From NCBI RefSeq assembly GCF_002024165.1, contig NZ_MWQN01000001.1:1612001-1676000 (forward strand): a stretch of DNA of 64,000 nucleotides. The letters run 5' to 3'. This document shows positions 53,939-63,990 of the stretch, piece after piece. Both the position numbers and the translations under genes were made by a program. The number at the start of each line of letters is the position of its first letter. Within the stretch, counting starts at the first letter, position 1. Under the pieces are notes generated by a model that did not search any database, was not told the DNA's origin, and saw only the letters and a program-made list of their open reading frames with translations. The DNA comes from Embleya scabrispora (GTDB taxonomy: Bacteria; Actinomycetota; Actinomycetes; Streptomycetales; Streptomycetaceae).

Positions 53939-53956
53939 TTGTTGAACGTTTAACAA
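53939..53956. promoter_or_regulatory. Putative operator upstream of the FMN reductase gene
   Basis: TTGTTGAACGTTTAACAA is an 18-bp palindrome with one mismatched pair, AT-rich in a GC-rich setting, centred 59 bp upstream of the gene start. It looks like a MarR- or TetR-type operator, but no regulator gene is adjacent. The rest of the 287-bp gap to the next gene shows nothing else clear. Confidence 0.5.
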
Positions 53957-54175
53957 TGTAGCGCGCGCTTGTTGTGGATTCAACTTCCGGTCGTGGGCCG
54001 CCTCCCGGGTCGCCCCGCGGGCCGTCCCCGGGTCGTCGTCCCGAGCGGCGGCGGGTGGTGCGGCGAGGTGCCGGGTGGGTGCCGGCCGGGTGGTCGTCGG
54101 GAGCGACAATGGAGCCGCGTCGCGCCGGAAAGCGCCGCGACCGAGGTCCGTCCGCACCCGTCTGGAGCCCCCGCC

Positions 54176-54367
54176 ATGCCCCGCATCGTCGTCCTCGCCG
54201 TGATCGTGTGCGTACTGGCGCTCGCCGCCGCCGTGGTGGCCTTCGTCAACGGGAGCTGGCTCGGCCTGCCGTTCGTGCTCCTCGCCGCACTCGACGGCAA
54301 CATCGCGTTCTACTACCTGCGCAGGCAGCGGGTGCGCCGCGCGCGCGACCTCGCCGCGCGGGCCTGA
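54176..54367 (+). CDS. Small two-span membrane protein
   Basis: 63 residues from an ATG with GGAG 8 bases upstream. Hydrophobic segments lie at about 4-23 (VVLAVIVCVLALAAAVVAFV) and 30-48, separated by NGSW, and an Arg-rich cytoplasmic tail closes it. The family is unknown. It is too short for a confident assignment, but the codon bias and ribosome binding site support it. It precedes recA by about 200 bp. Confidence 0.6.
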   Translation: MPRIVVLAVIVCVLALAAAVVAFVNGSWLGLPFVLLAALDGNIAFYYLRRQRVRRARDLAARA

Positions 54368-54442
54368 TCCCCGCTCCCGCCGCCCACTGGCCGTCCCCCG
54401 TACGGGTGGATGCCGGAGCCGGATGGTGTGTCGGCATCGAAT

Positions 54443-54458
54443 TCGAACAAAAGTTCGG
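54443..54458. promoter_or_regulatory. SOS box (LexA operator) upstream of recA
   Basis: TCGAACAAAAGTTCGG matches the actinobacterial LexA operator TCGAAC-N4-GTTCGA at all but the last position. It lies 117 bp upstream of the recA ATG. It is a stronger match than the lexA site. Confidence 0.9.
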
Positions 54459-54574
54459 GCTACGCTTCGATCCGACGTTGTCCACAGGCGTGCGCCGGTC
54501 GTGCCTCCGTGTCGGTGCGACGGGTTAGCGTTCAAGGTGTGAAGCGAACACCACAGACCGGCAAGGCGGCATCC

Positions 54575-55609
<1,035 letters not shown>

Positions 55610-55613
55610 GTCC

Positions 55614-56591
55614 GTGGTTCGCCCTGCCGGCGAGTGGTCGAACACGTGGGGAGACGGGTCCGCCGACGGATCCGTCTCCCCAGCGGCCCGGCCCCCCGTC
55701 GACGCCGCCGAACTGCGAGCCGCGATGGCCGCCATCGAGGCCGCCGCACCCTCGGGCGCCGACACCGGGGCCGGCGGCACACGCGGTGGTGGCGGCGGGC
55801 GGCGGGCCCCGGGAGCCGGCACCCGCCGGACCCGCGCGGCGCGCCGTGACCCGGAGCAGCACGAGGCGGGCGAACAGGATGCGGTCGACGACGGCTCGGG
55901 GGCCGACGTCACGGGCACGGATCGACGCGCTCGCGGTCGTGGGACCGGGAGTGGTCGGGCGAAACGCGACAGGCGGGCCGGGACTCGGGGCCGGGCCCGT
56001 CGTGACACCGAGGACTCGGAGCGGCCGGCCGACGAGGACGCCGACGTGGCTCCGGAACCGCTCGCCGATCCGGAGGCGACGGCGCGGGCGATCTGTCTGC
56101 GGCTGCTGACCGGGCGCGCGCGCACCCGGGCCCAACTGGCCGACGCGCTGCGCCGCCGGGAGGTGCCCGACGAGGTCGCGGAATACGTACTGGGCCGCTT
56201 CACCGATGTCGGTCTGATCGACGACACGGCCTTCGCCGACGCGTGGGTGAGCACCAGGCATACCGGCAAGGGGCTGGCCCGACGGGCACTGGCCCAGGAG
56301 CTGCGCCGACGCGGGGTGGACGCGGTCGTGGTCGACGAAGCGGTCGCGCGACTGGAACCCGAGCAGGAGTTGGAGACCGCCCGGGCCCTGGTCGCCCGCC
56401 GGTTGCCGGGCACGCGCGGCCTGGACCGGGACAAGCGAATCCGCAGGTTGGCGGGCATGCTCGCGCGCAAGGGATACGGCGAGGGATTGGCCGTGCGGGT
56501 CGTCCGCGAGGCGCTCGACCACGAGGCCGAGGCCGACGAGAACGACGACGCGGCCGAGACTCCGTGGCGCGCCTGGGACGGACCGGCTTGA
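55614..56591 (+). CDS. recX: RecA modulator RecX with long disordered N-terminus
   Basis: Binds RecA filaments and limits their activity. The RecX core lies at about residues 145-300, with three helical repeats (ICLRLLTGRARTRAQLADALRRR; FTDVGLIDDTAFADAWVSTR; LARKGY near the end). It has the typical D-D-x-x-F-A. The first 140 residues are Gly/Arg/Ala/Asp-rich and low complexity, longer than in most RecX. The GTG at 55614 uses a GAGGAGGG that lies inside the recA stop region, so translation is coupled to recA. The protein has 325 residues. Confidence 0.9.
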   Translation: MVRPAGEWSNTWGDGSADGSVSPAARPPVDAAELRAAMAAIEAAAPSGADTGAGGTRGGGGGRRAPGAGTRRTRAARRDPEQHEAGEQDAVDDGSGADVTGTDRRARGRGTGSGRAKRDRRAGTRGRARRDTEDSERPADEDADVAPEPLADPEATARAICLRLLTGRARTRAQLADALRRREVPDEVAEYVLGRFTDVGLIDDTAFADAWVSTRHTGKGLARRALAQELRRRGVDAVVVDEAVARLEPEQELETARALVARRLPGTRGLDRDKRIRRLAGMLARKGYGEGLAVRVVREALDHEAEADENDDAAETPWRAWDGPA

Positions 56592-56714
56592 TCCCGCCCC
56601 CCGCCACGTCGTCCGGTGACCTAGCCTGGGAGCGTTGTCCGAGCCGTCGGGCCGTCACAAGCGTGTCCGCCGGCACCGTTGCGCTCCAGCCGTCCGCTTG
56701 AAGGGCCATCCGCC

Positions 56715-58082
56715 TTGGCGATCAGTGTGTTCGACATGTTCTCGATCGGGATCGGCCCGTCGAGCTCCCACACGGTGGGTCCGATGCGCGCCGCGCGGAT
56801 GTTCGCGCAGCGGCTCAAGAGCGAGGGCGTCCTCGACCGGGTCGCCTCGGTCCGGGTCGAGCTGTACGGCTCCCTGGGCGCGACCGGGCACGGGCACGGC
56901 ACCCCGCGCGCGGTGTTGCTCGGACTGGAGGGCTACTCGCCGCGCACGGTCGACCCGGAGGAGGTCGAGCCGGAGTTGGCCCGGATCCGCGAGTCGGGGA
57001 TGTTGCGGCTGCACGGCGTGCACGAGATCGCCTTCGACGGCGACCGCGACCTGGTGCTGCACCGCCGCAAGGCGCTGCCGTACCACGCCAACGGGATGAC
57101 CGCGTGGGCCCGGGACGCCGACGGCGCCGAACTGCTGAGCAAGACGTACTACTCCGTCGGCGGCGGCTTCGTCGTGGACGAGGACGCGGTGGGCGCGGAC
57201 CGGGTCAAGCCCGACGACACCGTGCTGCGCCATCCCTTCCGCACCGGTGACGAGTTGTTGCGGCTGACCCGGGAGACCGGGTTGTCGGTGTCCGCGCTGA
57301 TGCTGGAGAACGAGAAGGCCTGGCGCACCGAGGCGGAGATCCGGGCCGAACTGCTCGAGATCTGGCAGGTGATGCGCGGGTGCGTCGAGCGCGGCCTGGC
57401 CACCGAGGGCATCCTGCCGGGCGGTCTCAAGGTGCGCCGTCGCGCCGCCCGTACCGCCCGCACGCTGCGCGCCGAAGGGGACCGGCCCACGCACGCGATG
57501 GAGTGGGTCACCCTGTGGGCGATGGCGGTCAACGAGGAGAACGCGGCGGGCGGCCGGGTGGTCACCGCGCCCACCAACGGCGCCGCCGGGATCATTCCGG
57601 CCGTGCTGCACCACTACGTGGAGACCGTCCCGGGCGCCGACGACGACGGTGTGGTGCGCTTCCTGCTCGCCGCGGGCGCGATCGGCATGTTGTTCAAGGA
57701 GAACGCCTCGATCTCCGGCGCGGAGGTCGGCTGCCAGGGCGAGGTCGGCTCGGCCTGCGCGATGGCCGCCGGCGGTCTGGCCGAGGTGCTGGGCGCCACC
57801 CCCGAGCAGGTGGAGAACGCCGCCGAGATCGGGATGGAGCACAATCTCGGGCTGACCTGCGACCCGGTCGGCGGCCTGGTCCAGATCCCGTGCATCGAGC
57901 GCAACGGCATGGCCGGGGTCAAGGCGGTCACCGCGGCCCGGCTGGCGCTGCGCGGCGACGGCCGGCACCACGTGTCGCTGGACAAGGTCATCAAGACCAT
58001 GAAGGAGACCGGCGCCGACATGAAGACCAAGTACAAGGAGACCGCCCGGGGCGGCCTCGCGGTGAACATCATCGAGTGCTGA
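56715..58082 (+). CDS. sdaA: L-serine ammonia-lyase (iron-sulfur)
   Basis: Converts L-serine to pyruvate and ammonia. The 455 residues combine the beta and alpha chains. The N-terminal [20 protein letters not shown] motif starts near residue 4. The C-terminal half has [20 protein letters not shown] and IPCIERN, whose Cys hold the [4Fe-4S] cluster, and ENEKAWR and NGAAGIIPA in the middle. The TTG at 56715 gives the family start ([10 protein letters not shown]), with AAGGG upstream. The frame is open further up, but those residues are not family-like. Confidence 0.93.
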   Translation: MAISVFDMFSIGIGPSSSHTVGPMRAARMFAQRLKSEGVLDRVASVRVELYGSLGATGHGHGTPRAVLLGLEGYSPRTVDPEEVEPELARIRESGMLRLHGVHEIAFDGDRDLVLHRRKALPYHANGMTAWARDADGAELLSKTYYSVGGGFVVDEDAVGADRVKPDDTVLRHPFRTGDELLRLTRETGLSVSALMLENEKAWRTEAEIRAELLEIWQVMRGCVERGLATEGILPGGLKVRRRAARTARTLRAEGDRPTHAMEWVTLWAMAVNEENAAGGRVVTAPTNGAAGIIPAVLHHYVETVPGADDDGVVRFLLAAGAIGMLFKENASISGAEVGCQGEVGSACAMAAGGLAEVLGATPEQVENAAEIGMEHNLGLTCDPVGGLVQIPCIERNGMAGVKAVTAARLALRGDGRHHVSLDKVIKTMKETGADMKTKYKETARGGLAVNIIEC

Positions 58083-58168
58083 GTCTCGTCGCGTGCCCGC
58101 TCGCGCGGTACACGATCGTATCGACGGGGTCAGGTGTGCTTCCGGAGACGAGGGGTAGGCGTGCGCCC

Positions 58169-58546
58169 GTGAATGACGAGAGTGGTCCCCTCCTGGTGCA
58201 GGTGTCGGCGGTTGGAGCCGGTCATACGTTGGTGACCGTGCACGGCGAGATCGACATGGACAGCGGTCCGATCCTGGACGACGCGCTGAGTCGACAGGTG
58301 TCGGCCGAGCCGAGCCGTCTGCTTCTGGATCTGTCCTCGGTCGCCTTCATCGACTCCTTCGGCCTGCGGATCCTGGTCCGCGCGGAGCGGCGCGCACGGG
58401 AGGCGGGCGGCTCGCTGCGGTTGATCGCGCCGACGCGCGCGGTCGAGCGGGTGTTGCGGCTGACCGGCTTCACGCTGATGGTCGCCGTACACGAGACGGT
58501 GCGCGAGGCGCTGGACGCCGAGGAGGCCCCGGTCGGGCGCGAGTAG
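58169..58546 (+). CDS. STAS-domain anti-sigma factor antagonist
   Basis: 125 residues. The STAS core has VTVHGEIDMDSGPIL, the phosphoacceptor Ser in AFIDSFGLRILV, and SLRLIAPTRAVERVLRLTGF. It would bind and inactivate an anti-sigma factor until phosphorylated. No anti-sigma or sigma gene is adjacent. The GTG at 58169 has GAGGGG about 12 bases upstream. It is one of many such paralogues in actinomycetes; the partner is not known. Confidence 0.85.
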   Translation: MNDESGPLLVQVSAVGAGHTLVTVHGEIDMDSGPILDDALSRQVSAEPSRLLLDLSSVAFIDSFGLRILVRAERRAREAGGSLRLIAPTRAVERVLRLTGFTLMVAVHETVREALDAEEAPVGRE

Positions 58547-58704
58547 GCCGCGCCACTGTCCGATACGCGCTGCGCTGTGAGCGGAATCGGTACCTGGCAT
58601 GATCAAAGTCCGGTCGAGGGGTGGCCGGATTCGATCATGCACGCCACACTTGGAATGTCCGCGCGCCGGATGTTTCTGCTGTCGCCCGAAGGCCGTGGAC
58701 CTGT

Positions 58705-58740
58705 GGCCGTCCCGTCGAGCGCGAGCCCGACGGGACGGCC
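58705..58740. terminator. Hairpin between STAS and esterase genes
   Basis: A perfect 13-bp stem (58705-58717 / 58728-58740) has a 10-base loop. It lies between convergent genes. Confidence 0.65.
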
Positions 58741-58792
58741 GCCGCATGTCCGGGGCCGGGGCGGGGGCGGGTGAGGCGACCCCGCGCCGGGA

Positions 58793-59755
58793 TCAGCCCA
58801 GGGTGCGTTCGAGGAACCGAGCCATCGTCGAGCGATACTCGCGCGCCTCGGGGAGCAGTGCGGTCAACTCGCCGGCTCCGTGGACGAAACCGTCCCAGCG
58901 CTTGCTCTCGACCGCGACGCCGGCTTCCTCCAGGCGCTTCGCGTAGGCCTCGCCCTCGTCCCGCAGCGGGTCGTACTCGGCGGTGAGCACCAGCGCGGTG
59001 GGCAGCCCGGCCAGGTCCTCGGCGTGCAGCGGCGAGGCCAGCGGGTCGGTGGCCTCGCTGCGCGGGCTGGACAGGTACTGCGCGACGGCGAACTCCAGGC
59101 CGGCGCGGGTGAGCAGGTAGCCCTCGCCGTTCTCCGTCACCGACGGCTGCGCCAGGGTCAGGTCCAGGATCGGGCAGTCCAGCACCTGGGCCACCGGGGT
59201 CGGCTGGCGGCGGTCGCGCAACATCAGGGCGCAGGCGGCGGCCAGGTTGGCCCCCGCGCTCGTCCCGCCGATGGCGACCTTGTCCGCGTTGACACCCAAC
59301 TGGAACGCGCGCTCCTGGACCCAGATCCACGCGGCGTACGCGTCCTCCAGGGGCCAGGGGAACTTGAACTCGGGGGCCGGGCGATACTCGACCGAGACCA
59401 CCACCGCGCCGCTCTCCGCGGCGATGTGCGCGCAGTGGCTGTCCGACGCGTCGACCGAGCCCAGCCACCACGCGCCGCCGTGGAGGTACACGTAGCCTGG
59501 ACGACCGCCCTTCGGCGCGGGTCCGGCCGGCGTGTACACGCGGGCGGTGATCTTCCCCGGCTCGGGCTCCTTGACGGTGATGCTCACTTCCCGCGTCGTC
59601 ACATCTTTCGGCGCGGGCTCGACGGACGCGAGGATGGTCGTCTCGAGACCTTTGTTCGACGCGGCACGACGCTCCGCCAGGGGCAGGTCGGCCGGAAGGG
59701 GCGGCGCGGCGGCGACAGCGTCGAGGATCGGCTGGATCTGCGGTGCGACGGGCAT
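58793..59755 (-). CDS. Alpha/beta-hydrolase of the hormone-sensitive lipase family
   Basis: 320-residue cytosolic carboxylesterase. The oxyanion-hole motif is HGGAWW, the nucleophile elbow is GGTSAGAN (Ser), the Asp is in TAEYDPLRDEG and the His is in DGFVHGAG. No signal peptide is seen. GGAGGAG lies 5 bases before the ATG at 59755. Short- to medium-chain acyl esters are likely substrates, but the physiological one is unknown. Confidence 0.9.
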   Translation of the reverse strand: MPVAPQIQPILDAVAAAPPLPADLPLAERRAASNKGLETTILASVEPAPKDVTTREVSITVKEPEPGKITARVYTPAGPAPKGGRPGYVYLHGGAWWLGSVDASDSHCAHIAAESGAVVVSVEYRPAPEFKFPWPLEDAYAAWIWVQERAFQLGVNADKVAIGGTSAGANLAAACALMLRDRRQPTPVAQVLDCPILDLTLAQPSVTENGEGYLLTRAGLEFAVAQYLSSPRSEATDPLASPLHAEDLAGLPTALVLTAEYDPLRDEGEAYAKRLEEAGVAVESKRWDGFVHGAGELTALLPEAREYRSTMARFLERTLG

Positions 59756-59923
59756 GCGACTCCTCCGAACGGAACTACGAAGCAGCACAGTAGAACTTCA
59801 CGCCCGGAGTTGACAGAGCGTCAGAAGCCGAGCGCGTGACATAGGCCACACAGAAACGGAACGAAGGGCGTCAACCGTCCCAGTTGCCCCCAGCGTTCAA
59901 TAGACGAACCCAACGAGGAGTAC

Positions 59924-61141
59924 GTGTTGACCGTCATCGACGAACCCCGGATACCGGGCGCGCCCCCGTCCGGACCGGGCCGGGGCGCATCCGACGAGCG
60001 CGTGTCGGGAGCCCTGTCGTTCGTGGAGCGCGGCCTTCGCCTCCTGTGGCGACCGCTGGCCGTCTACGCCGCCACCGCGCTGGCGCAACTGCTCGTGCTC
60101 TCGTGGATGATCCCGCCGGGCGGACCGAGTCTGCGGGATCGGCTGTTGCAGTGGGACGCCCACTGGTACGTGGACGTCGCCGCGCACGGCTATCCGGACA
60201 GCTTCACGTACACCCCCGAGGGCGACCTCACCGGGAACACGCTCGCGTTCTTCCCGCTGTATCCGGGCCTGGTCCGGATCGTGCACTACCTGACCGGCAC
60301 CGACTACGAGACGGCCGGTCTGATCGCCGGGCACCTGGCCACCGCCGCCGCGATGTGTGTGCTGTACGTGTTCATGACGCGCCTGTACGACCGGCGCGCG
60401 GCGTTGGTGATGGTCGTCCTGGTAGGCGGCGCGCAGCCGATGTCCGTGGTGTTCTCGATGGCCTACAGCGAGACGCTCTTCCTGGCGCTCGCGGTGGGCA
60501 CGCTGCTGGCCGCGCATCGCCGGGCCTGGCTGACCGCGGGCCTGCTCGCGTGTCTGACCAGCGTGACCCGACCGGCGGGCATCGCGGCGATCGCCGCGCT
60601 CGGGGTGGCGGCGCTGATGGAGATGTGGCGGCATCGGCGACTGATGTCCGCGCCGATCGCGGCGTGTGCGATCGCGTGCATGGGGATGCCGCTCTACCTG
60701 TTGTGGGTGGGCGAGCGGTTGGGCGAGATCGACGCCTGGTTCACCATCCAGGACGCCGGGTGGGGCACCAAGTGGGACAACGGGGACGCGGTCCGGCACT
60801 TCCTCACCGACACGCTGCGCAACGGCGACCAGTGGATAGCGGTCAGCACCGCGGTGCTGATCATCGCCGCGGTGGTCGGCTCGCTGGTCGCGCTGAACCG
60901 GCGCATCTGGCCGCCGCTGGCGGTGTACGGGTTGTCGATCCTGGTGATGACCCTGTGTCAGAGCAACTACTACCACTCGAAGTTGCGGCTGATGATCCCC
61001 ACGCTGCTGTTCTTCGTACCGTTGGCGACGGTGTTGGCGCGGGCGCGGACGCGCACGGCGGTGCTGGTGCTGGGCGGGGCGTGCCTGTTCGGGATGTGGT
61101 ACGGCGCGTACATGCTGACCACGTGGCACTACGGAATCTGA
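59924..61141 (+). CDS. PIG-V-type membrane mannosyltransferase
   Basis: 405 residues with about ten membrane spans. The first extracytoplasmic loop carries the catalytic-type acidic motif QWDAHWYVDVAAHGYP (Asp in WDAHWY), followed by NTLAFFPLYPGLVR and QPMSVVFSMAYSETLF, as in the PIG-V/GT76-like family. The sugar donor would be a polyprenyl-phosphate mannose. The GTG at 59924 lies 3 bases after GAGGAG; the following TTG would give a better spacing. Confidence 0.85.
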   Translation: MLTVIDEPRIPGAPPSGPGRGASDERVSGALSFVERGLRLLWRPLAVYAATALAQLLVLSWMIPPGGPSLRDRLLQWDAHWYVDVAAHGYPDSFTYTPEGDLTGNTLAFFPLYPGLVRIVHYLTGTDYETAGLIAGHLATAAAMCVLYVFMTRLYDRRAALVMVVLVGGAQPMSVVFSMAYSETLFLALAVGTLLAAHRRAWLTAGLLACLTSVTRPAGIAAIAALGVAALMEMWRHRRLMSAPIAACAIACMGMPLYLLWVGERLGEIDAWFTIQDAGWGTKWDNGDAVRHFLTDTLRNGDQWIAVSTAVLIIAAVVGSLVALNRRIWPPLAVYGLSILVMTLCQSNYYHSKLRLMIPTLLFFVPLATVLARARTRTAVLVLGGACLFGMWYGAYMLTTWHYGI

Positions 61142-61301
61142 CCGTCCCTCGACCCGCCCGCGGCCGGCGCGTGCCGTGCGGGGTGCCGGTCGCCTCGGAG
61201 TGCGCCGATCGACCCGGGATTTCGCTGCCGCGACTGTTGTGACCGGCATTCGGGTGATGGCCGAATGGTTGGGCATTTACCGACGATTAGCATCCATTCC
61301 C

Positions 61302-61649
61302 GTGACAGAACACCACAGTGCCCGGATGTTTCGGGACACGACCGACGTGGTCGTCCTCGGCGCCGGGCCCGCCGGACTCGTCCTGGCGAACGCCGGTCCC
61401 GGCGCGGGCGCTGATCGCGGACCTCGTGCACGCCGACCCCGAGCCGCCGGCCCGCTATTCGGCGCGCTGCCTGGCGTACATCCGGCGGACGCGGGAGTTC
61501 TCGCTGTGGATGACCCGGCTGCCGCACCGCATGCCCGGCTCGGACGACGAGACGTTGTTCCGGGACTGGTCGCGCCGCTCGCGTGTCGAGTCGCTGCGCA
61601 CCTACGGGCGCGGCAGGACTGGTTCACCGAGAACCGCGTCGGCGTGTGA
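61302..61649 (+). pseudogene. Decayed FAD-binding oxidoreductase fragment
   Basis: From the GTG at 61302 the frame starts like a flavoprotein: DVVVLGAGPAGLVLANA is a clean dinucleotide motif. After about 30 residues the frame becomes Arg/Pro/Ala-rich and no longer resembles a protein domain. The +1 frame instead reads a plausible coding stretch (ADPEPPARYSARCLAYIRR ... MTRLPHRMPGSDDE) until about 61620. This pattern fits an internal deletion or frameshift near 61400. The family of the second part is not recognised. Confidence 0.4.
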
Positions 61650-61677
61650 CGAGATCCATCACGACGAGGGAGTCCCT

Positions 61678-62415
61678 TTGACGACCACGCAGCCGCCGGC
61701 GAGGACGAACGGTCGTGACGACACGGCCCGCCTGAGCGCGGCGATCGACATCGTCCGACACCAGGACACCGCGACGCTGCTCGCGCTGCTGTTGCCGGAC
61801 CTGGCCGGCCCCGAGTTGCGCGCGCTCGTGGGTCGTTGCCGTTTCGCGCACGCCGGGCTGCTGGTCTGCCCGCCGAGCGTGGCGGAGGTGCGCGCGGAGC
61901 TGGCGGCGCACGGACTGGACGCGGACGAGCCGCGGCGGCCCAGCGTGGTGGTCCGCGAACGGCTGGCGTTACGACACCGGCGCGACGTCGCCGATCTCGA
62001 CGTGGGCATCCTGCGCCCCGCCGTGCGGGGTCTCGACGGCGAACGCCGGGCGGTCGAGGTGTTCGTGCTCCCCGTGCCGCCGGGGTCGGGGTTGGCGGAC
62101 ATCGCCGCCCACGAGCGGGATCGCGAGCACGAGGCGCATCTGGCGTTCGAGGTCGAGCGGCCCGATCCGCTGGTGCTGCGCGGCCTGTGTGCGACGTTCG
62201 CCCGGCACGGCGCGTTCGCCGACGGCGGCGGGTACAACCCGCACGAGGACGGCACGGTCTTCTACTTCACCGCTCCCGCCGACTCGAAGGCCGGGTACGG
62301 CCGCCTGGAGCTGTACGCGGGCGGCGACCACCGGCAGGTCCTTGCCGCCCACCTGGCGGAGTTCCGGGCCCGGCAGCCCGCCGAGACGCCGCTGCGGCTG
62401 TCGACCGGCGCCTAG
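61678..62415 (+). CDS. Protein of unknown function
   Basis: 245 residues from a TTG at 61678 with GAGGGAG 5 bases upstream. It has an N-terminal helical part (1-80), then a mixed alpha/beta region with GLLVCPPSVAEVRAEL and RRAVEVFVLPVPP. Near the C-terminus lie GGYNPHEDGTVFYFTAP and GYGRLELYAGGDHRQVLAAHL. No signal peptide or membrane span is visible. I do not recognise the family. It follows the decayed FAD gene and may once have been co-transcribed with it. Confidence 0.6.
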   Translation: MTTTQPPARTNGRDDTARLSAAIDIVRHQDTATLLALLLPDLAGPELRALVGRCRFAHAGLLVCPPSVAEVRAELAAHGLDADEPRRPSVVVRERLALRHRRDVADLDVGILRPAVRGLDGERRAVEVFVLPVPPGSGLADIAAHERDREHEAHLAFEVERPDPLVLRGLCATFARHGAFADGGGYNPHEDGTVFYFTAPADSKAGYGRLELYAGGDHRQVLAAHLAEFRARQPAETPLRLSTGA

Positions 62416-62630
62416 CCGACCCGGGCCCTGGCGACGGGTACGCGGCTGGTCGGCCGACGGCTCCCCGGGGCCGGTCGTCGCCTGGGACCTGCACAACACA
62501 TGATGTGCGATGTCGGGGGGCCGGGCTGCGGCTCGTCGACGCCTCGCCGCTGCCGTCGAGCGCGAGTGTGCTGCACGTCCGCAGGGCCGACGCGTCACAC
62601 CCCTGAGACCGGGGACGGGCCCGGGTACGG

Positions 62631-62722
62631 CGAAAGCCCCGGCCGGGATCGGCTCGGGGCTTTCGGAAGCTTGGTCCTCCGCGTGGTCCGCCCGGATTCC
62701 ACTGGCGGGCACGCTGAAGGCA
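62631..62722 (-). ncRNA. Candidate small RNA
   Basis: The 408-bp gap between two genes holds a leftward transcription unit without an obvious CDS. A promoter (62729-62758) predicts a start near 62722. The transcript would fold into one hairpin (62704-62714 with 62681-62692, 11-base loop) and end in a second, 11-bp hairpin (62655-62665 / 62631-62641) that looks like a terminator. The size would be about 92-100 nt. A purine-rich GGAGGA lies single-stranded between the hairpins. A short GTG-started frame also runs through it, so a leader peptide is the alternative. Confidence 0.4.
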
Positions 62723-62728
62723 CTCGCT

Positions 62729-62758
62729 ACTATGCCACACCCTCGACGCCGGGGTCAA
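62729..62758 (-). promoter_or_regulatory. HrdB-type promoter of the candidate small RNA
   Basis: On the minus strand TTGACC (62753-62758) is followed after 18 bp by CATAGT (62729-62734). The -35 matches at 5 of 6 bases and the -10 at 4 of 6, unusually good for this GC-rich sequence. Confidence 0.5.
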
Positions 62759-62823
62759 ACCTTTGTTCGATCCGGGGTCGGGCGGCCTGCTCCCGGGGCG
62801 GGTGCCGGCGGGGCCGCCCCCCG

Positions 62824-63990
62824 TCAGCGCAGGTGTGCCGTCTCGTTGAAGACGCGCAGCGACGCGTTGCCGTCGGACCACCACTGGACCGCGCTGATCG
62901 CCGCCGCCGACAGCTCCATCCGGAACATCGACTCCGCCGGTGCGCCGAGGGCGATCCGGACCAGGGTCTTGATCGGCGTCACATGGGTGACCACGAGCAC
63001 GGTGCGGCCGGCGTACCGGGCGATCGTCTTGTCCCGGGCCACCTCGACCCGGCGCGCCACCTCGGTGAAGCTCTCGCCGCCGGGCGGGGCCGCGTCGGCC
63101 GAGGTCAGCCACGCGTCCAGGGCGTCCGGGGTGCGCTCGCGCGCCTCGGCGAAGGTCAGCCCCTCCCACGCGCCGAAATCGGTCTCCCGAAAGCCCGGCT
63201 CCTCGCGCACCTTGAGCCCGAGCCGCTGCGCCACCGCCTCGGCGGTCTGCCGGCAGCGGCCGAGCGGCGAGGACACGATCGCCTCGACGGTGCCGCGTTC
63301 GGCCAGCGCCTCGGCGGCGCGCGCCGCCTGCCACCGGCCGCGCTCGGACAACTCCGGGTCGGCGCCGGTGCCGGAGAAGCGCTTTTGCGGAGTGAGCGCG
63401 GTCTCGCCGTGGCGCAGCAGGACCAGGGTGGTCGGGCGGCCCAGGTCCGGACCCCAGCCGGGAGCGGTCGGGCGCACCTTGGCGGACGCGGTCGGCACGG
63501 TCGGCCCCGGTTCGGTGGCCGGCGCGGCCTCGGCCGGCCCGGCCGCCGCGAACGCGGTGGAGTTCTGCGGGGTCCAGGCCCGGCCCTTGGCGGCCGCGTC
63601 CATCGCCTCGTTGGCCAGGCGGTCGGCGTGCTTGTTCCGCTCGCGCGGGATCCACGTGTAGGTGACCTGCCCCGGCGGGTGGATGCCCCGGGCCTTGGTC
63701 GCCAGGTCGCGCATGTCGGCGTGCTTGATCTTCCAGCGGCCCGACATCTGCTCGACCACGAGCTTGGAGTCGGCCCGCACCTCCACGGTCGCCGTCGGGT
63801 CGATCGTGTGCGCGGCGGTCAGCCCCGCGATCAGGCCCCGGTACTCGGCCACGTTGTTCGTGGCCACTCCGATCGCCTCGGCGATCTCGTGCAGCACCTC
63901 GCCGGTGTCCGCGTCGCGCACCAGCGCGCCGTAGGCCGCCGGGCCCGGGTTGCCCCGGGAGCCGCCGTCGGCCTCGACAACGAGCCTCAC
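62824..63990 (-). CDS. Bifunctional RNase HI / histidine phosphatase (CobC-like)
   Basis: 388 residues with two domains. The N-terminal RNase H type I domain (1-135) has the catalytic residues Asp8, Glu49, Asp74 and Asp123. A Pro/Ala/Thr linker (about 136-185) follows. The C-terminal phosphatase domain carries LLRHGET (Arg193, His194) and a second His in VVTHVTPIKT. This fusion is known in actinobacteria (Rv2228c, SCO2299): it degrades RNA/DNA hybrids and dephosphorylates small molecules such as alpha-ribazole phosphate of the B12 path. The GTG at 63990 is the first in-frame start and lies 10 bp from the window edge, so the ribosome binding site cannot be judged. Confidence 0.93.
   Translation of the reverse strand: MRLVVEADGGSRGNPGPAAYGALVRDADTGEVLHEIAEAIGVATNNVAEYRGLIAGLTAAHTIDPTATVEVRADSKLVVEQMSGRWKIKHADMRDLATKARGIHPPGQVTYTWIPRERNKHADRLANEAMDAAAKGRAWTPQNSTAFAAAGPAEAAPATEPGPTVPTASAKVRPTAPGWGPDLGRPTTLVLLRHGETALTPQKRFSGTGADPELSERGRWQAARAAEALAERGTVEAIVSSPLGRCRQTAEAVAQRLGLKVREEPGFRETDFGAWEGLTFAEARERTPDALDAWLTSADAAPPGGESFTEVARRVEVARDKTIARYAGRTVLVVTHVTPIKTLVRIALGAPAESMFRMELSAAAISAVQWWSDGNASLRVFNETAHLR

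Noticed and set aside
62416-62823. tRNA gene in the gap before the RNase H gene
   Set aside because: The hairpins do not form a cloverleaf, and no T-loop GGTTCGAATCC-type sequence is present.
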